64,000 bases of DNA from Mixophyes australis (taxonomy: Eukaryota > Chordata > Amphibia > Anura > Limnodynastidae), in contig JAVHZZ010000005.1 in assembly GCA_036250195.1 (NCBI GenBank), positions 126,050,098 to 126,114,097 on the forward strand. Reading direction: 5' to 3'. The position numbers were made by a program, and so were the translations under genes. A model generated the notes under the pieces. It was not told the origin of the DNA. It ran no database searches and was given only the letters and a program-made list of their open reading frames with translations. Numbering within the stretch: the first letter of the stretch is position 1; each line of letters starts with the position of its first letter. Below, piece after piece: positions 10,189-21,590 of the stretch.

Positions 10189-13142
10189 TGTATATTATAA
10201 GAGAACAGTCGTTTATACTCAACACATACTATACTCATTTTGGAATGTAGAGGGATGACCAATTGGCAAAATATTTGCAGGAATGATAGAAGAGAGCACA
10301 GATAGCAGTAACATCATGCGCTCTGATCGACATCCATTTTACTTTTCAGAATTTCCAACTAATTTGTCCTGCCTATAAGTTCCATCATCTGCTGCAAGAA
10401 AGTCTCATGAACACAAACAGATGCTGTGCACAGACCAAGCGTTCTGCCGGACTGTTGTATGGGTGATCAAATATCAGAATAATACAGACACATGCTACAT
10501 CCGAACGAATCTGTTACAAGAGTACAAATGATAGAAAATCTTAACTGGTATCTATCCTAGAAACCTGGGAGTGGATAATATATAATTGATGCTTTATTTC
10601 TAAATTTCCATCCTATTTTGCACCTAAGTAAATTACTGTGCTGTTTCTTATGTTACAGAACAGAGCTGCTGAGGAAAGAGTTGGTTTGTACAAGTTTGAC
10701 TTATGTTTTAGTAATTGATCCAACTAAAAATGCACATAGTAGTTTACTGGGTTTTTGTTATGATCTTGCTATGTCTAGTTACTGGCCAAATAGTCTAATG
10801 ACCCACAGAAACTAAGATCAGAGTCTCTATTGGGACTCAAAAGTACTGTCAATATAGGGGAATATAGACAGTAAGCAGATAGATGACAGCAACCCCCCAT
10901 AGAAATGATGCGCAGATTTCTAGGATGTGTGGGGAGTAGAAGATCTGCAAGTAATTTATCAAGAAAGGGGGGATAACCAAAGAAGGAATTGATATGTGTT
11001 AATGGAGAAACAAGGGTGTTGCAAGTGGTAATGTGACAAGAACAAAGGGGTATTGAACCCAAACCCCAAGAGATAGTTTAAGGTTGCAAAGGAAAGTTAA
11101 GAGAACTGGAAAGTCGCAAGATATGTGGATAGGCTAAATGTATCACAAGCTAAATGATATAATGACTAAAATAATGAATCAAGTAGGTTGTGTATCATAA
11201 AATGTATGTTTGATGCTGCACAGTTGAAGAGTGAAATGTGCCCCTCCCTTATTCTGTGTAAAAGATTTCAGTGTGTTGAGATAAGAAGCACTCTGTTTTT
11301 TGTTATCTTACAATGTATGTAACATTGATAAAAAGGTTCTTCAAGAATACTTCAATAATTCAAGAGGAAAAAATATGTTGAGTGTTGAGTGATAATAACA
11401 TGTTGAAGCTTATTTGTATTTAGTCTAATGCTGGGACCTGTAGTTCCACAGCAATAGGCTGGAAGATATCAGTTAAGTTTTCTTTCTCTGTATGTGAGTT
11501 TTGTCTCCGTCTTACTGTGTGTGAGGGAGATCCATGTTAAGTTCACGCTGTTTGTTCTCTGTTTTAGTGCTCTGTAAGGGAGATGTGTGATTTAGGTTAA
11601 ATCACAATGTTTGTCTGTCTTGTCTGTTTTTTAAAAGAGACACATTTCAAGGTTGAAAAAGTTGTACATCCATTGCTTAATGATAAGCTTATGAAGAGAT
11701 ACAAAAGAAGTTTTAAAATCTTTGGTCTGTCACAAGACTGTAAATAATGTACATTATCACTATTATTACTAGTGTCAGAACAAAGCTGGCTGGGATCCAA
11801 CAAGCCGTTTCTGTATTTGAACAAAATAATTTTGAAGTTGAGAAAAATAGCTTTCTCTATAATGAAGTTGAGAATTGTGGGAATGAGCTTTTACATGCGC
11901 TGATAAATGTTCTCAGAAATCATGAGGGTTTGTTATGCCTTTAAAGAAATTTTACGAGATAAAATGCCGTCAGAGTGAGACTTGCTTAAATATATATATT
12001 TTTACTTTCAACCTGGAAATCACAGAATCTGGAAATATGTGTGAATATTTGGTCACGGGAGATTTTGTTGAGAAAATGTTGAGTGATTTACAGACACAAT
12101 GTGAGGTGTCTAACGATAGTACTCTGATTTATAAGAGAAGCAATGTTGCTTTAAAATGGCTGAATGCTTAGAAAGTTTTCCAGGGGCTGTTGGTGATGAA
12201 AGATTGTTTCTTCCTGGATTTCAATGGAGTCATACAAGGGGGCTGTACTAGGTGATGAAAGGAGTGGCTTTGAACACTCGCCCAGGTCTCGTCACTTTAA
12301 CATTCCCTGTTTGTGAGATTAGGGACTGCCCCTTTGAGGAAATCATGGCATGGAATGCATAGAGTCTTCATAGCAGCTGTTCACTGCACAAAAATGTATA
12401 CTGGTTACCTGATAACTGTGTACTGATACTGACAAGCATGATAGTTACTGTAATTCCTAGTGAATAAATATTAATCTCTATGAAAAAGTTTTTTTCTTCA
12501 CAGGTCTACAACTGCAAAGACACTTTAGGCAATTCAGATTGCATTGATCCAACTTCCAATGAATAGAAGTTTGCAATATGTTTTGGTCTACAGCCACAAC
12601 AAACATAAGTATAAACTAATGAAGTATTTAAAGAACGTAGATCTTGCTGAGTAATGATAACCTTGTTTTGGAAAGAGATATTAGAGTTTATGGGCTATTC
12701 GCATAGCAAATGCATGAACTAGGTGGTTTTTCTGTATGTTGTAGAAGGTGAGAAGATGTTTTTAAAGAGAAAAGGAGAAATGGACTAACATAGTTGAATA
12801 TGAAATAGTGTTTAGGTTTATTTTGGGGGTTTTTTAACCAAATTTTATATCAGATGGTTTGAAAGAAAGTAATGCAATGTAATGTCAAATTATGGTAGAT
12901 AACAAAAGTTTTTATTCTTTTATCCTCATAATAGTTTTGAGTCAATCAGTGTTGTAAAGACATTCACTGCCCTTATTTACTGTGCTATAATCATCATATA
13001 CTGTAAATACCTCTTTGTATCATGGGTATGGTAATGGATTGATGGGAATTCAATGTTTGTATATAAATGAAAAAGCCTTAAGACTTTAAGAGCTATTATC
13101 TGCGCTCCTGCAATAGCACTTCTGGATGATAGCAAGGCATTT
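10151..13142. other. (TA)n tract, then unclassified sequence
   Basis: 10150-10195 is a TA repeat that continues the target of the solo LTR. The following 2.9 kb holds only short frames: 11747-11944 and 11935-12171, both plus strand, Asn/Glu-rich and without recognisable motifs. It precedes a plus-strand ERV pol remnant and may include decayed gag or leader sequence, but I cannot show that. No matching 5' LTR for the LTR at 17004-17391 was found here. Confidence 0.4.
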
Positions 13143-15300
13143 ATACTCTCTTCTGAGCAGAGCCAAATGTTTAACCAATTTTTAGTTGAACTAACTTCAG
13201 CGCCAGCACTGACTTTGCCAGATTATGACAAGCCTTTCACATTATTTTGTTATAAAGTAAGTGCACATGCACAAGGAGTACTGACACAGATACCTGGTCG
13301 CAAGCTAAGGTCACTTGCATACTACTCTGCACAATTAGACCCAGTCATATGAGCAATGTCTGCAGCGGCCATAGTGTTTGGAAAAAGTACAGATATTGTG
13401 CTAGGGCACCCATTAACCCTAATGGTGCCACATGTGGCAATAGAAATTTTAAATCAAGCACAAACAAAACACTTCTCAGCAGCCAGACTAAGTAGCACTG
13501 TTAACTCCCTGTAACGTTACACTTAAGTGGTGCACAATGTTGAATCCTGCTGCCTTATTGCAGCAAGTTTCAAAAGATGGGAGAAGTACCTGTATATATC
13601 GGGGTTCCCCTAGGCATTTGGGGGAATCCTATCCCAGCTTGAACAGGAAGATAAAAATGCAAACACCAAATTTTTCTAAATATGATTGTGTAGAACTAAT
13701 GAGACAAGGATCTTTGGTTTTATCTGACATTAAAGATACACGGCTACCAAATGCAGACATCTTACGCTACCACATAAATGGTGTTTCTTATACAGGGTGT
13801 GCTGTAACCACACACACAGAAAGAGTGATTCAACAGACTCTACCGAGTCACATGTCAGAACAAGAAGCTGAATTAAAGGCCCTGACACTTGCATGCATAT
13901 ATGCAAAAGGACAAAGAGTAAATATTTACACTGATTCAAGTTATGCGTTTGTAATTGCGCATGATTATGGCCCTATATGGAAAAGTAGAGACCTTATGGG
14001 TTCAACAAGCAAACAAGTCAATATGATGAACATACCAGGGCACTGTTCACTGCATTCCAGCTGTCCTCCAAACAGTGATGAAGGTGAAGACACACACATA
14101 AATACTACCCCCAAAGCTAAGTGAAATAGACTGGTAGACCAGGCCGCACGAGAAGCCGCCATAGCCCCAGTACCCCAAGGGGAGTCTATTAACATGGTGA
14201 CCCCCTGACCCAAAGTTTGACCAAACCACACTCCAACTTATGCAAAGACAAGCAACAGAGAATAATAAAAAGACTTGGGCAAAACATGGAGCACTAGAAG
14301 TGCAAGGAGTGGTGTAAATTTCAGTGTTTGTGTCTGCCAAAACTACTTTATCCCATTATGGCCAATATAGCACACGAGAAAGAGCATCTGGGGAAAAATG
14401 CTAAGGTTATACTCACTAACAGGGCACCAGGGTTTGTCCAAGCAGCACAGGTGTTAGTAGCAGGATGCTTAATCTGTGCATAGAATAACCCAGGTAAGTC
14501 TGTCCTATGGAAAACCACACCCCAGACACAGTATCCCTATAAGAGGATACATATAGACTTTATACAACTTCCCAAATGCTCAGGCTTTGTGAATGTGCTA
14601 GTCTGTGTCGACTTCTTTAGTCACTGGCTGGAGATATGGCTGTATAGAAAAGCAAATGCTAAAGCATTAGCCTAGAAAATTGCGACTGAGGTAATCTGCT
14701 GATATGGGGTACCAGAGGTCATTGAAAGTGACAGAGGGACAGACTTTACGGGCAAGGATTCAAGGAACTGTTAAAAGACATGGGAATCATATCTGCCCTT
14801 CACACCCCTCACAGACCCAAGTTCGGAATGTGTGGAGCGTCTTAATGGTACTCTGCAATTGAAAATGCGGAAAATAATGTCTGAAACAGGCCTGCCATGG
14901 ATCTCAGTAAGAAACACTCCTAGGAAAGACACAGTTTTAGCACCAAATCAGATACTGTTTGGCACAGCACACAGAACAGGCTGTTACTTTCCATAGCAAC
15001 TACAGCATGTACATGGTGATTTGTTGAACTATGTTGCTTTATTATAGAAATAATGAACTGAAATACATGGTCAAGTGATTTCTTTCATTCCAGGCCCTAA
15101 TTTTGATGCAGGTACCCATAAACTGCAACCGGGGGACTGGGTGGTCGTGAAAAAGCATTTCAGGAAGAGTCGTGAACCCAGATACGAGAGTCCTCTCCAG
15201 GTCTTATTGACGACTCCCACGGTAGTGGAAGTACAGGGAAATGACACCTGAATACACGCATCCCACTGCAAGATCTTCAGACAAGGGGAGTCTGAGTAAA
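13143..15300 (+). pseudogene. pol: Class I-like ERV pol remnant: RNase H and integrase
   Basis: The domain order is readable across several frames. An RT-RNase H connection segment is at about 13150-13500 (LTSAPALTLPDYDKPFTL, then LAYYSAQLDPV). RNase H is at about 13540-14010, with SEQEAELKALTLAC and YTDSSYAF carrying catalytic acidic residues. Integrase follows at about 14330-15297: a catalytic Asp in HIDFIQLP, the ESDRGTDF block, the VERLNGTLQLKM block around the catalytic Glu, and a C-terminal domain with LQPGDWVVVKKHF and WIHASHCK-like sequence (TGA replaces the Trp). The family match is to gammaretrovirus-like pol. At least ten stops or frameshifts make it non-functional. Part of the RNase H C-terminus appears deleted. 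The RT palm is not recognisable upstream. Confidence 0.85.
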
Positions 15301-15840
15301 ATGTATTTTACAAGTTTTTTAAAGGTCCAAGGGAGACCAGAGAGTGGTATTAATTGATATTTGCAGAAGGAATATTGATTTCATGTTATGTTCCTTTGCT
15401 GTAGGCTGTAGATGTGTACTAGTCTATAAAGGAAAGCTAGGTCTGGAAGAACCAGACTCATGCAAATAGTAATGTAGAGTTCATTATACATAATGAGAAA
15501 AATTCTAATATGAAAGTTTAACCCAACCAAATAAGAAAAGAGCAACCGATGACTGTAGGGGTTTACACCCAATACAGAAATGTATTTGTGAGTATTGTGG
15601 CCCAACACATTATTACATTTACACAAGACAATAGGTTAATATTGGACTACCTGACAGCTTAGTCTGGAAGGTACTGCCTGACCCTAAATATGTAAATTGA
15701 AGCCCAGGGTTGCACCTTTTTAACCAGTGATGCAGATGATCCAGAGAAAATGTTTGATGAACACTTACCAAAAATAAGACATGAAATATACATTTTTAAA
15801 GGAGTACACTGGAAATGCTTAGCTAGAAGGATAGTTTTCA

Positions 15841-15972
15841 TGGCTGTACCTGGCCGATTGGTTCAAGGGTATAGGAGGATGGTTATCAGGTTTTATACAT
15901 GTTGTACTTCAAGGATTGTTACTAATCCTTATTATAATATATATAACTACAGCATGTACATGGTGATTTGTT
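15841..15972 (+). pseudogene. env: ERV env membrane anchor remnant
   Basis: In the frame starting at 15841 the sequence reads as a membrane-proximal Trp-rich stretch (WLYLADWFKGIGGWLSG) followed by a hydrophobic span (LLLILIIIYI). This is the layout of the end of a retroviral TM subunit and lies where env should be, downstream of integrase and upstream of the 3' LTR. A TGA closes the frame at 15969-15971. The rest of env (15301-15840) is too degraded for me to assign. The last part of this interval is a 41-bp copy of pol sequence (15945-15985), so the frame's final codons are not native env. Confidence 0.6.
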
Positions 15973-15985
15973 GAACTATGTTGCT
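15945..15985 (+). repeat. 41-bp exact duplicate of pol sequence at the SINE 5' edge
   Basis: The 41 bases are identical to 14998-15038, inside the integrase region 906 bp downstream from its start. Neighbouring bases differ on both sides. The copy ends exactly where the SINE begins at 15986. Confidence 0.95.
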
Positions 15986-16328
15986 AAGTGGTTAGCACTT
16001 CTGCCTCACAGCGCTGGGGTCATGAGTTCAATTCCCCACCATGGCCTTATCTGTGTGGAGATTGTATGTTCTCCCCGTGTTTGCGTGGGTTTCCTCCGGG
16101 TGCTCCGGTTTCCTCCCACACTCCAAAAAACATACTGGAAGATTAATTGGCTCCTATCAAAATTGACCCTAGTCTGTGTGTCTGTCTGTCTCTGTGTGAG
16201 TGTTTGTGTATGTTAAGGAATTTAGATTGTAAGCTCCAATGGGGCAGGGACTGATGTGAATGAGATCTCTGTACAGCGCTGCGGAATCAGTGGCGCTATA
16301 TAAATAAATGATGATGATGATGATGATA
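15986..16328 (+). mobile_element. tRNA-headed SINE (V-SINE-like) with L2-type tail
   Basis: The head has pol III promoter boxes: an A box in GTGGTTAGCACTTCTG (about 15988-16003) and a B box in GAGTTCAATTCC (16024-16035). A central block follows with GTGGAGATTGTATGTTC, TGGGTTTCCTCCGGGTGC and TCCCACACTCCAAAAA, the conserved core I associate with V-SINE-type elements in fish and amphibians. A CT/GT-rich stretch comes next, then GTAAGCTCCAATGGGGCAGG and the tail GTGGCGCTATATAAATAAAT plus (GAT)n. The tail is identical to that of the L2 copy at 3238-4053. It is inserted in the env remnant of the ERV. Confidence 0.85.
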
Positions 16329-17003
16329 CTAATAAAACTGATGATGTGGCTTATTAGCAAGTGTATTAAAGCTAAGTGTTTCTCTTCCAGAAAAATTCAA
16401 GTTACCACATCTGTCTTAACCGCTGTACTGTACCTAATCTAATGTAATAATCTAATTACTGTATCTAATGAGTGTGAACCTTGTGGAACTCTCAGTACTA
16501 CTGCCAGTTGTGATCATTGCAGAAACCAAGAGCCTTTTCCTTGGAATCCACATGCTCGTTACTGAAGTTTAACCTTATGAAGATATACAGCACAATGGAC
16601 AATCCCTTCTATTGTGAAATAAGTGACATATAACACTTGCCGAGCGCACTGTGTAGTTTCTCCCTCCCTTTCCTTTTTACCTTCCCTAAAGAAATCCATA
16701 GTTAAAAAAGGAAGCACAAGAGGCCCCAGAGCCTCTCATGTTCACTGATATATGTGAAGATCTGACACCAGGACATGTAGCGGGTGCAAGATGGTTGTCG
16801 ACTCATTGACCATCTATCAGCTAGAAGAGGGATCATGGACTTGTTATTGAGGGGGATGGGTTGTTCTATGTATCCAGTTTTAGGCATCCCTATTCATATG
16901 TTCTGTTAGAAGGGTGTATGCGTATAAGTACCCATTAAAAGCGACAGCAAGAATGTGATCTCTGATAGGTAGTGTTAGGGCAAAAAAGATGGGAAATGAG
17001 AAA
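16329..17003 (+). other. ERV region between env and 3' LTR
   Basis: Right after the SINE, a short stretch (about 16335-16400) could encode a basic cytoplasmic tail of env. The rest is unassigned. It ends in a purine-rich tract, AAAAAAGATGGGAAATGAGA, directly before the LTR, placed like a polypurine tract. Confidence 0.5.
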
Positions 17004-17391
17004 TGTGATTTTGCTAAGCTGACACCATCTTGTTGCCTTATAGCCATTTTGTTCTGTTATAGCTTAAAGACAATTAGATGCAGCTGGTTTTGTAGGAGTA
17101 ATTCATTATTTGCAAGGCTATGCTTTTAACCTTGGACATAGCAGACAGGAGATAAGCAGACCCCCCCTGTGGAGTTTTCCTGTCTGATAATGAGAGATTG
17201 TATTAACACCTGTGTAAAGGGAGCATGAGTGGTTAAAACCTTTTGGGGCGTAGTTTTCTGCAATACGTTACTTTTGCTATATAGATAGGGACTTGTAACT
17301 AATAAAGCAGAGTTTATTGTACACTCAAACCATGCAGTGTATTAAATTATCTCCAGCTGATGAGCTCATAACTGATAAACTGACACTTACA
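17004..17391 (+). mobile_element. Probable 3' LTR of the class I-like ERV
   Basis: It begins TGTGATTTTGC directly after a polypurine tract and ends CACTTACA (388 bp, TG/CA). It contains a CTATATAGA TATA-like box near 17277 and AATAAA at 17301-17306. Position and signals fit a gammaretrovirus-type LTR. No second copy is in the window, so the boundaries rest on the TG/CA ends only. Confidence 0.6.
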
Positions 17392-17429
17392 GGTGAACAA
17401 TCTGATTTAGATTTGACACAGTGCAGGGG

Positions 17430-18129
17430 CAGTGGTGGTATTGCTACAGTGTGGGTCGACTGTATAGTGAATTGCTGCAATGTGTGAGAAAGTGCGGCAT
17501 TATGCATAGGCTCGGGATAGTGCTTAAATGTGGAGGGGCTCTGGAGTAGTGCTGTAATATGAAAGGGGCTAGGGGTAGTATTGTAATGTGGAGTAGCTTG
17601 GGTTGTGCTGTAATGTGGCAGGACTGAAAGGTAGCCCTGTAATGTGGAGGGGCTTGAGATAGTGCTGTAATGTGGAGGAGCTGGGGTTGTGCTGTAATGT
17701 GGAGGGACTGGGTGGTGTTGCTGTAATATGGAGGGACTGGGGGTGTTGCTGTAATGTGGATAGACTGGGTGTATCGCTGTAATGTGGAGGGACTGGGGGT
17801 ATTGCTGTAATGTGGAAGGATTGGGGGGGGTAGTGCTGTAATGTGGAGGGACTGGGGGTAGTGCTGTAATGTGGAGGGACTGTGGTGTAGTGCTCTAATG
17901 TGAAAGGACTGGGGGGTAGTGCTGTAATGTGGAGGAACTGGGGAGTAATGCTGTAATGTGGAGGGACTGGAGTTTAGTGCTGTAATTTGGAGGGATTGGG
18001 CGTAGTGCTGTAATGTGGAGGGCCTGGGCGGTAGTGCTGTAATGTGGAGGGACTGGGCGGTAGTGCTGTAATGTGGAGGGACTGGGCGGTAGTGCTGTAA
18101 TGTACTGCTGAGGGTCGTTAGGAGAAATA
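17430..18129. repeat. Minisatellite, about 27-bp unit (GCTGTAATGTGGAGGGACTG)
   Basis: About two dozen imperfect copies of a 26-28 bp unit built on GCTGTAATGTGGAGGGACTG plus GGGGTAGT. It ends in the non-repetitive block GAGGGTCGTTAGGAGAAATA (18110-18129). A related array with the same ending block is at 32830-33350. Confidence 0.9.
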
Positions 18130-18548
18130 GGCCTATTTGTTAAAAATGAATGCTATTGGTTTAATGTTGTAGCTAGTTGGGGGGCGTGGACTGTTACTTA
18201 GTTTCTCAGATTTTCAGGAGGTGAATAGTACCTATCTGTGACTGGATCACTCATAAATAACTTGTGGTATCAATTTATTTAAGGGAAATAGCGCAGGGCG
18301 CATATTTATATAATTGCTAATGCACTTATTTTTTGTATTGTATATATTTTGAGATAGGAAATCGTTATTTCTGCAACCAGGGTAGAAACTGTTTTTTCCT
18401 GTTTTCACCTTACTAAAGGCCTTTGTGTGTATTGGGATGTATTAAGTATGCAAGTGTCATTGTTTAGAATTTGTTAGGCTGCTAGTGGAAACCTCCAATT
18501 AGTCATATGTGCAAGGGAGTCTGATAGCAGGAAGTGCTAATGTAGTTT
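18130..18548. other. Unclassified sequence
   Basis: No coding frame or repeat signature that I can support. Confidence 0.35.
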
Positions 18549-19132
18549 TGTGATGAAGTGTCATGCCTGCTCTGGCCAAAGGCCCAGCAGGGGGTCATTA
18601 CTGTGTGGCCTTTTGCCAGAGCGAATTTCATAGATAAGCGCAAGTTTTGTTAGCTTTGCAATGCATGTAAATCCATGTTTGGGTAAATAGAGTATATCCT
18701 CATGCTAAAAATAGCATGTGTCTGAAAAGTATAAATGCACTGACTTGTACACTGAAATGTGTTCTTCTGAATTCAACATCTGACCTGATCACTGGTACCT
18801 CAAACCAGTGTGAGCAAATAAACATCTTTCTTCAAGACCTGCTTGAAAACATCTTTAATATTGCTGTATTCCTGTGATCTATAGATTTGACCCTAAATCT
18901 AATCCGTTCGCCGGCTGTTCTGAGGTTTGGACGCAAGCTTTCCAGTACCACCGCTCTGCTCGCTACCCTGCAGCTCTGGTCAGTGTTATAGGCCAGTGAG
19001 GATCCATCCACAGCAACCCTGATCTATAGTGAAAGGTCAGGGGTACCAGCCCAGGTACACCAGCAACGAGCTACGCTAGCAGCGTCAACGACCCAGAAGA
19101 AACCCGGTTCTGGATGCTGGTATAAGAGTCCA
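18549..19132 (+). mobile_element. LTR of a retroelement, boundaries approximate
   Basis: It has a TATA-like TATAAAT at 18730-18736 and AATAAA at 18817-18822. It ends AGAGTCCA, followed by a primer-site-like TGGTGGCAGC at 19134. The start at TGTGATGAAG is my best guess; TGTCATGCC at 18560 is an alternative. The U5 region resembles minus-strand sequence at 36900-37050, sharing for example the block CTGTTCTGAGGTTTGG. Confidence 0.6.
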
Positions 19133-19351
19133 GTGGTGGCAGCCTTTGTAAGCCCCTCCTACTGTGGCAAGAGGGCACATTTGGGATAACGAAAGGGAAT
19201 GGTGGCAAAGTAAGCCCAGCCGGTTCCCAGCAACAACAGACAGGGTGGCATAGGCGGTCTATCCTCTCACACTATCCTTTTCCCCAACAGGGTCCCAATA
19301 TGCAGTATTCGGCCAAGCAGCAAATGAGCTTAAGACACCAGCAGGTAGTGA
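19133..19351 (+). other. Primer site and leader
   Basis: TGGTGGCAGC follows the LTR by one base, the expected place for a primer-binding site. The following leader shares blocks with 36680-36830 read on the minus strand, including a GGCATAGG(C/A)(G/A)GTC(T/C)ATCCT region. Confidence 0.5.
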
Positions 19352-19645
19352 AAGACACAAGAACAAGTAGGAGAGCGACTGTCAGCCAACTGTCCTGATT
19401 GTGGTCAGACTGTCTCGAACATTATACTTTGTCCTGAATGCAGGGAGGTATGTCCCTCTTTATGCTTGTGTGCTTTAGGTGGAGAGCACAGGCACCTAGA
19501 AGTGGTGCGTACAGCGTTGCCAGTGTTTTTAAAGGGTATGTTATTGGAAGATAAATTGAAAGCTAAAACTCTTGTGAGCTGGTTATGCCCACATCTGTTT
19601 TTACTCCGGTGGCCTGCCTTCTGTGGATTTGACTCTGTCCACTGA
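19352..19645 (+). other. Short Cys-rich open frame downstream of the leader
   Basis: An open frame of 97 codons lies between an in-frame TGA at 19349 and a TGA at 19643-19645. It has no ATG near its 5' end, so it would need frameshifting, splicing or an upstream start. It contains CPDC, then twelve residues later-region CPEC, followed closely by three more Cys (CPSLCLC) and an EHRH motif. This spacing suggests a zinc-binding module, loosely like a zinc ribbon or B-box, but I do not recognise the family. It sits where gag would begin in the LTR element. It could also be a chance Cys cluster. Confidence 0.35.
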
Positions 19646-20221
19646 CAATTTGGCCAAACCTATCACAAGGCCACTTTCAGAATATTTTCCAGGGCTGCTT
19701 TAAATTCCCAATCTGCCCCATCAGTGGGGAGAAGGGAGTATGTGGCATAATTCATATAACACCATATAACCCATCCCAGCACATAGCAATAGGGGAACCA
19801 TCTGCTGCCAGGTGCACATCTGGGAGTTAGATGTATCCAGACAGTGTCTCCTTTCTGCCCTTCAACCGTAACAGTGCAGCTCAAAGCACGAGGATCAATC
19901 TGCTGTACCGGCTATTGCCTCCAACCAGGTCCCCTCCACCTCAGAGCAGTGATCCAATTACATTGCAGAGAGTATATAGGCTGGGGGAGACTTTAGTGAG
20001 TCACTGCCAGGCAGTGTGAGGTGGCTAACATCATACTGACATTTGCGCAGCCTCTATGGACACTGCTGCATGTTTTCCAACTGGCACATTGTTGAGTGTG
20101 GGGAAATGGACTGTACACAGCATGAGAGATCCCACTCACAGCTTCTCTCCGGTGAGTAGTTCAGTTATTTTTCTGCACTGTACGTTGATAAAATAATTAT
20201 TCTAAATCTTTGTTATTCCTC

Positions 20222-20300
20222 AGCTCTCTGATAGGTGGTGAGCTGAAGGCAAAACACTTCCCACATCCATAGCAAATGTGTAGCCTTTCTGATGCTTATG
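20222..20300 (-). pseudogene. Possible C2H2 zinc-finger fragment
   Basis: On the minus strand the sequence reads like one finger: HICYGCGKCFAFSSPP, matching the CxxCGKCF-x-SS core of amphibian poly-zinc-finger genes, but the His pair is absent. It is only about 25 residues with no neighbouring fingers. It could be a decayed duplicate or coincidence. Confidence 0.3.
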
Positions 20301-21201
20301 GATTCTCTAGTGTCAGTCTCTCTGACACTGATCTCTCCTTTTCACTGTTGCTCGCACACTAGGGTAGGTGCTTCTCTCACTTGGCATCATGTCCCCTCTT
20401 TTTCTCAGGAAACGCTTGCAGTCTTCCTGTTACTGCCTTGACTAGCACTGAATTGCTGAAGGTGTGGGGGACCTGGTATCAGCCTGTATATATAAAAGGT
20501 TCCAGGTGTGTGTGTGTGTGTGTGTTTACTCATGCCCCTATATTAAGGATGACTAATAAATTGCATTCCATCATGTTAATTTTGTGAGAGGGGGGGCATG
20601 GTGTTTGAGAGGATACATTAAGTATTAAGCCAAAATTTGGCAATCCAAATGAAAAACCATGTATGAGTGCTGCATGCCAAATTTCTGAAAAAAATAATAA
20701 AAAATGACAAATTAGGAATAATTTGAAGTTGAAAATTTCGCTTTTTTCCCCACATCTTGTTTTGGAGGAGTAACATTGGGCAGGTCCTGAATAACTGGGG
20801 TGTGTGTTCCTTCCATTCCCCAGACGTTCCATGAGTTACTATAGATGAAGCGCTGTGGAGCTCTTGGTCTTTTTCCTCCAGCCTGGACATAGAGCAACTC
20901 TCTGACAGTGCCACTGCCACTCTCGTAAATTCCTAAAGTCCAAGGTGCAATGCTGTCTCACTCGTGTAAATATACACATAGTACGTTACATACATATATA
21001 CATACATATATACAGTGCCTAACTAATGCTGACACATGTAAAATGCACTCACTTTTTTCAGAACATACTGCACCTCACTACTGCCTGCCAGAACATATAT
21101 ACTTGTAAATAAGATAAGTTATAAGGGAATATAAATAAATGTTTTAGTTTCCAATGGGTTTGAAAAGTGGAGTTGTTGCCTATAGCAAGCAATCAGACTC
21201 T

Positions 21202-21561
21202 GGGGTCCAATTTATCAAGGTACGCAAACGCAAGCGTATGTGGATAATCTGCTAGTCGTCTCTGCGCATGCGCGAAAACGGGACTTGAGCAGCGTAAAAC
21301 ACCACATGCGCTGCTCAAACAGAGCAGATCTGGCACTCAAAGGCAACTCAACCGCAAACTGCAACGCAAATACATTTGAGATGGCAGCTGACCACTTGAA
21401 AAGAAAGGGGTGGGAATAGGAGGAGAGTGGGCGCGGACTGGGTGGAGATGAGAGATCAGTTGAGTAAAGTAGGCATTATGGAATTTAACTTAAGCACAGT
21501 AGGCATTCCCTCTCTGCGGTTAAGAGAAACTGACGTCACTCATGCCTCAAATCCTTGATAA
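21202..21561. mobile_element. Candidate MITE (weak)
   Basis: TTTATCAAGG near the left end and CCTTGATAAA near the right end form a short inverted pair 320 bp apart, and the left end GGGGTCCAATTTATC resembles common amphibian MITE ends. No target duplication was confirmed. Confidence 0.25.
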
Positions 21562-21590
21562 AAGTTAAGGAAGCTCTGGGTCATGTTTAA

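Larger units (their letters stand above)
19646..21590. other. Mostly unclassified; (GT)n at 20506-20525
   Basis: No clear gene. It includes a zinc-finger-like scrap at 20222-20300, a short GT repeat, and a stretch near 21165-21190 (TTGCCTATAGCAAGCAATCAG) related to 55270-55295 (TGTCCATAGCAACCAATCAT), a common type of MITE sequence. Overlapping minus-strand frames at 20530-20920 have no domain signature. Confidence 0.4.

Noticed and set aside
9570..10250. Tyr/Ile-repeat frames
   Set aside because: They translate (TA)n microsatellites.
17358..17400. CTGATGAGCTCATAACTG as a hammerhead core
   Set aside because: The CTGATGA box is present but no GAAA box at suitable distance and no matching stems; it lies at the end of an LTR.
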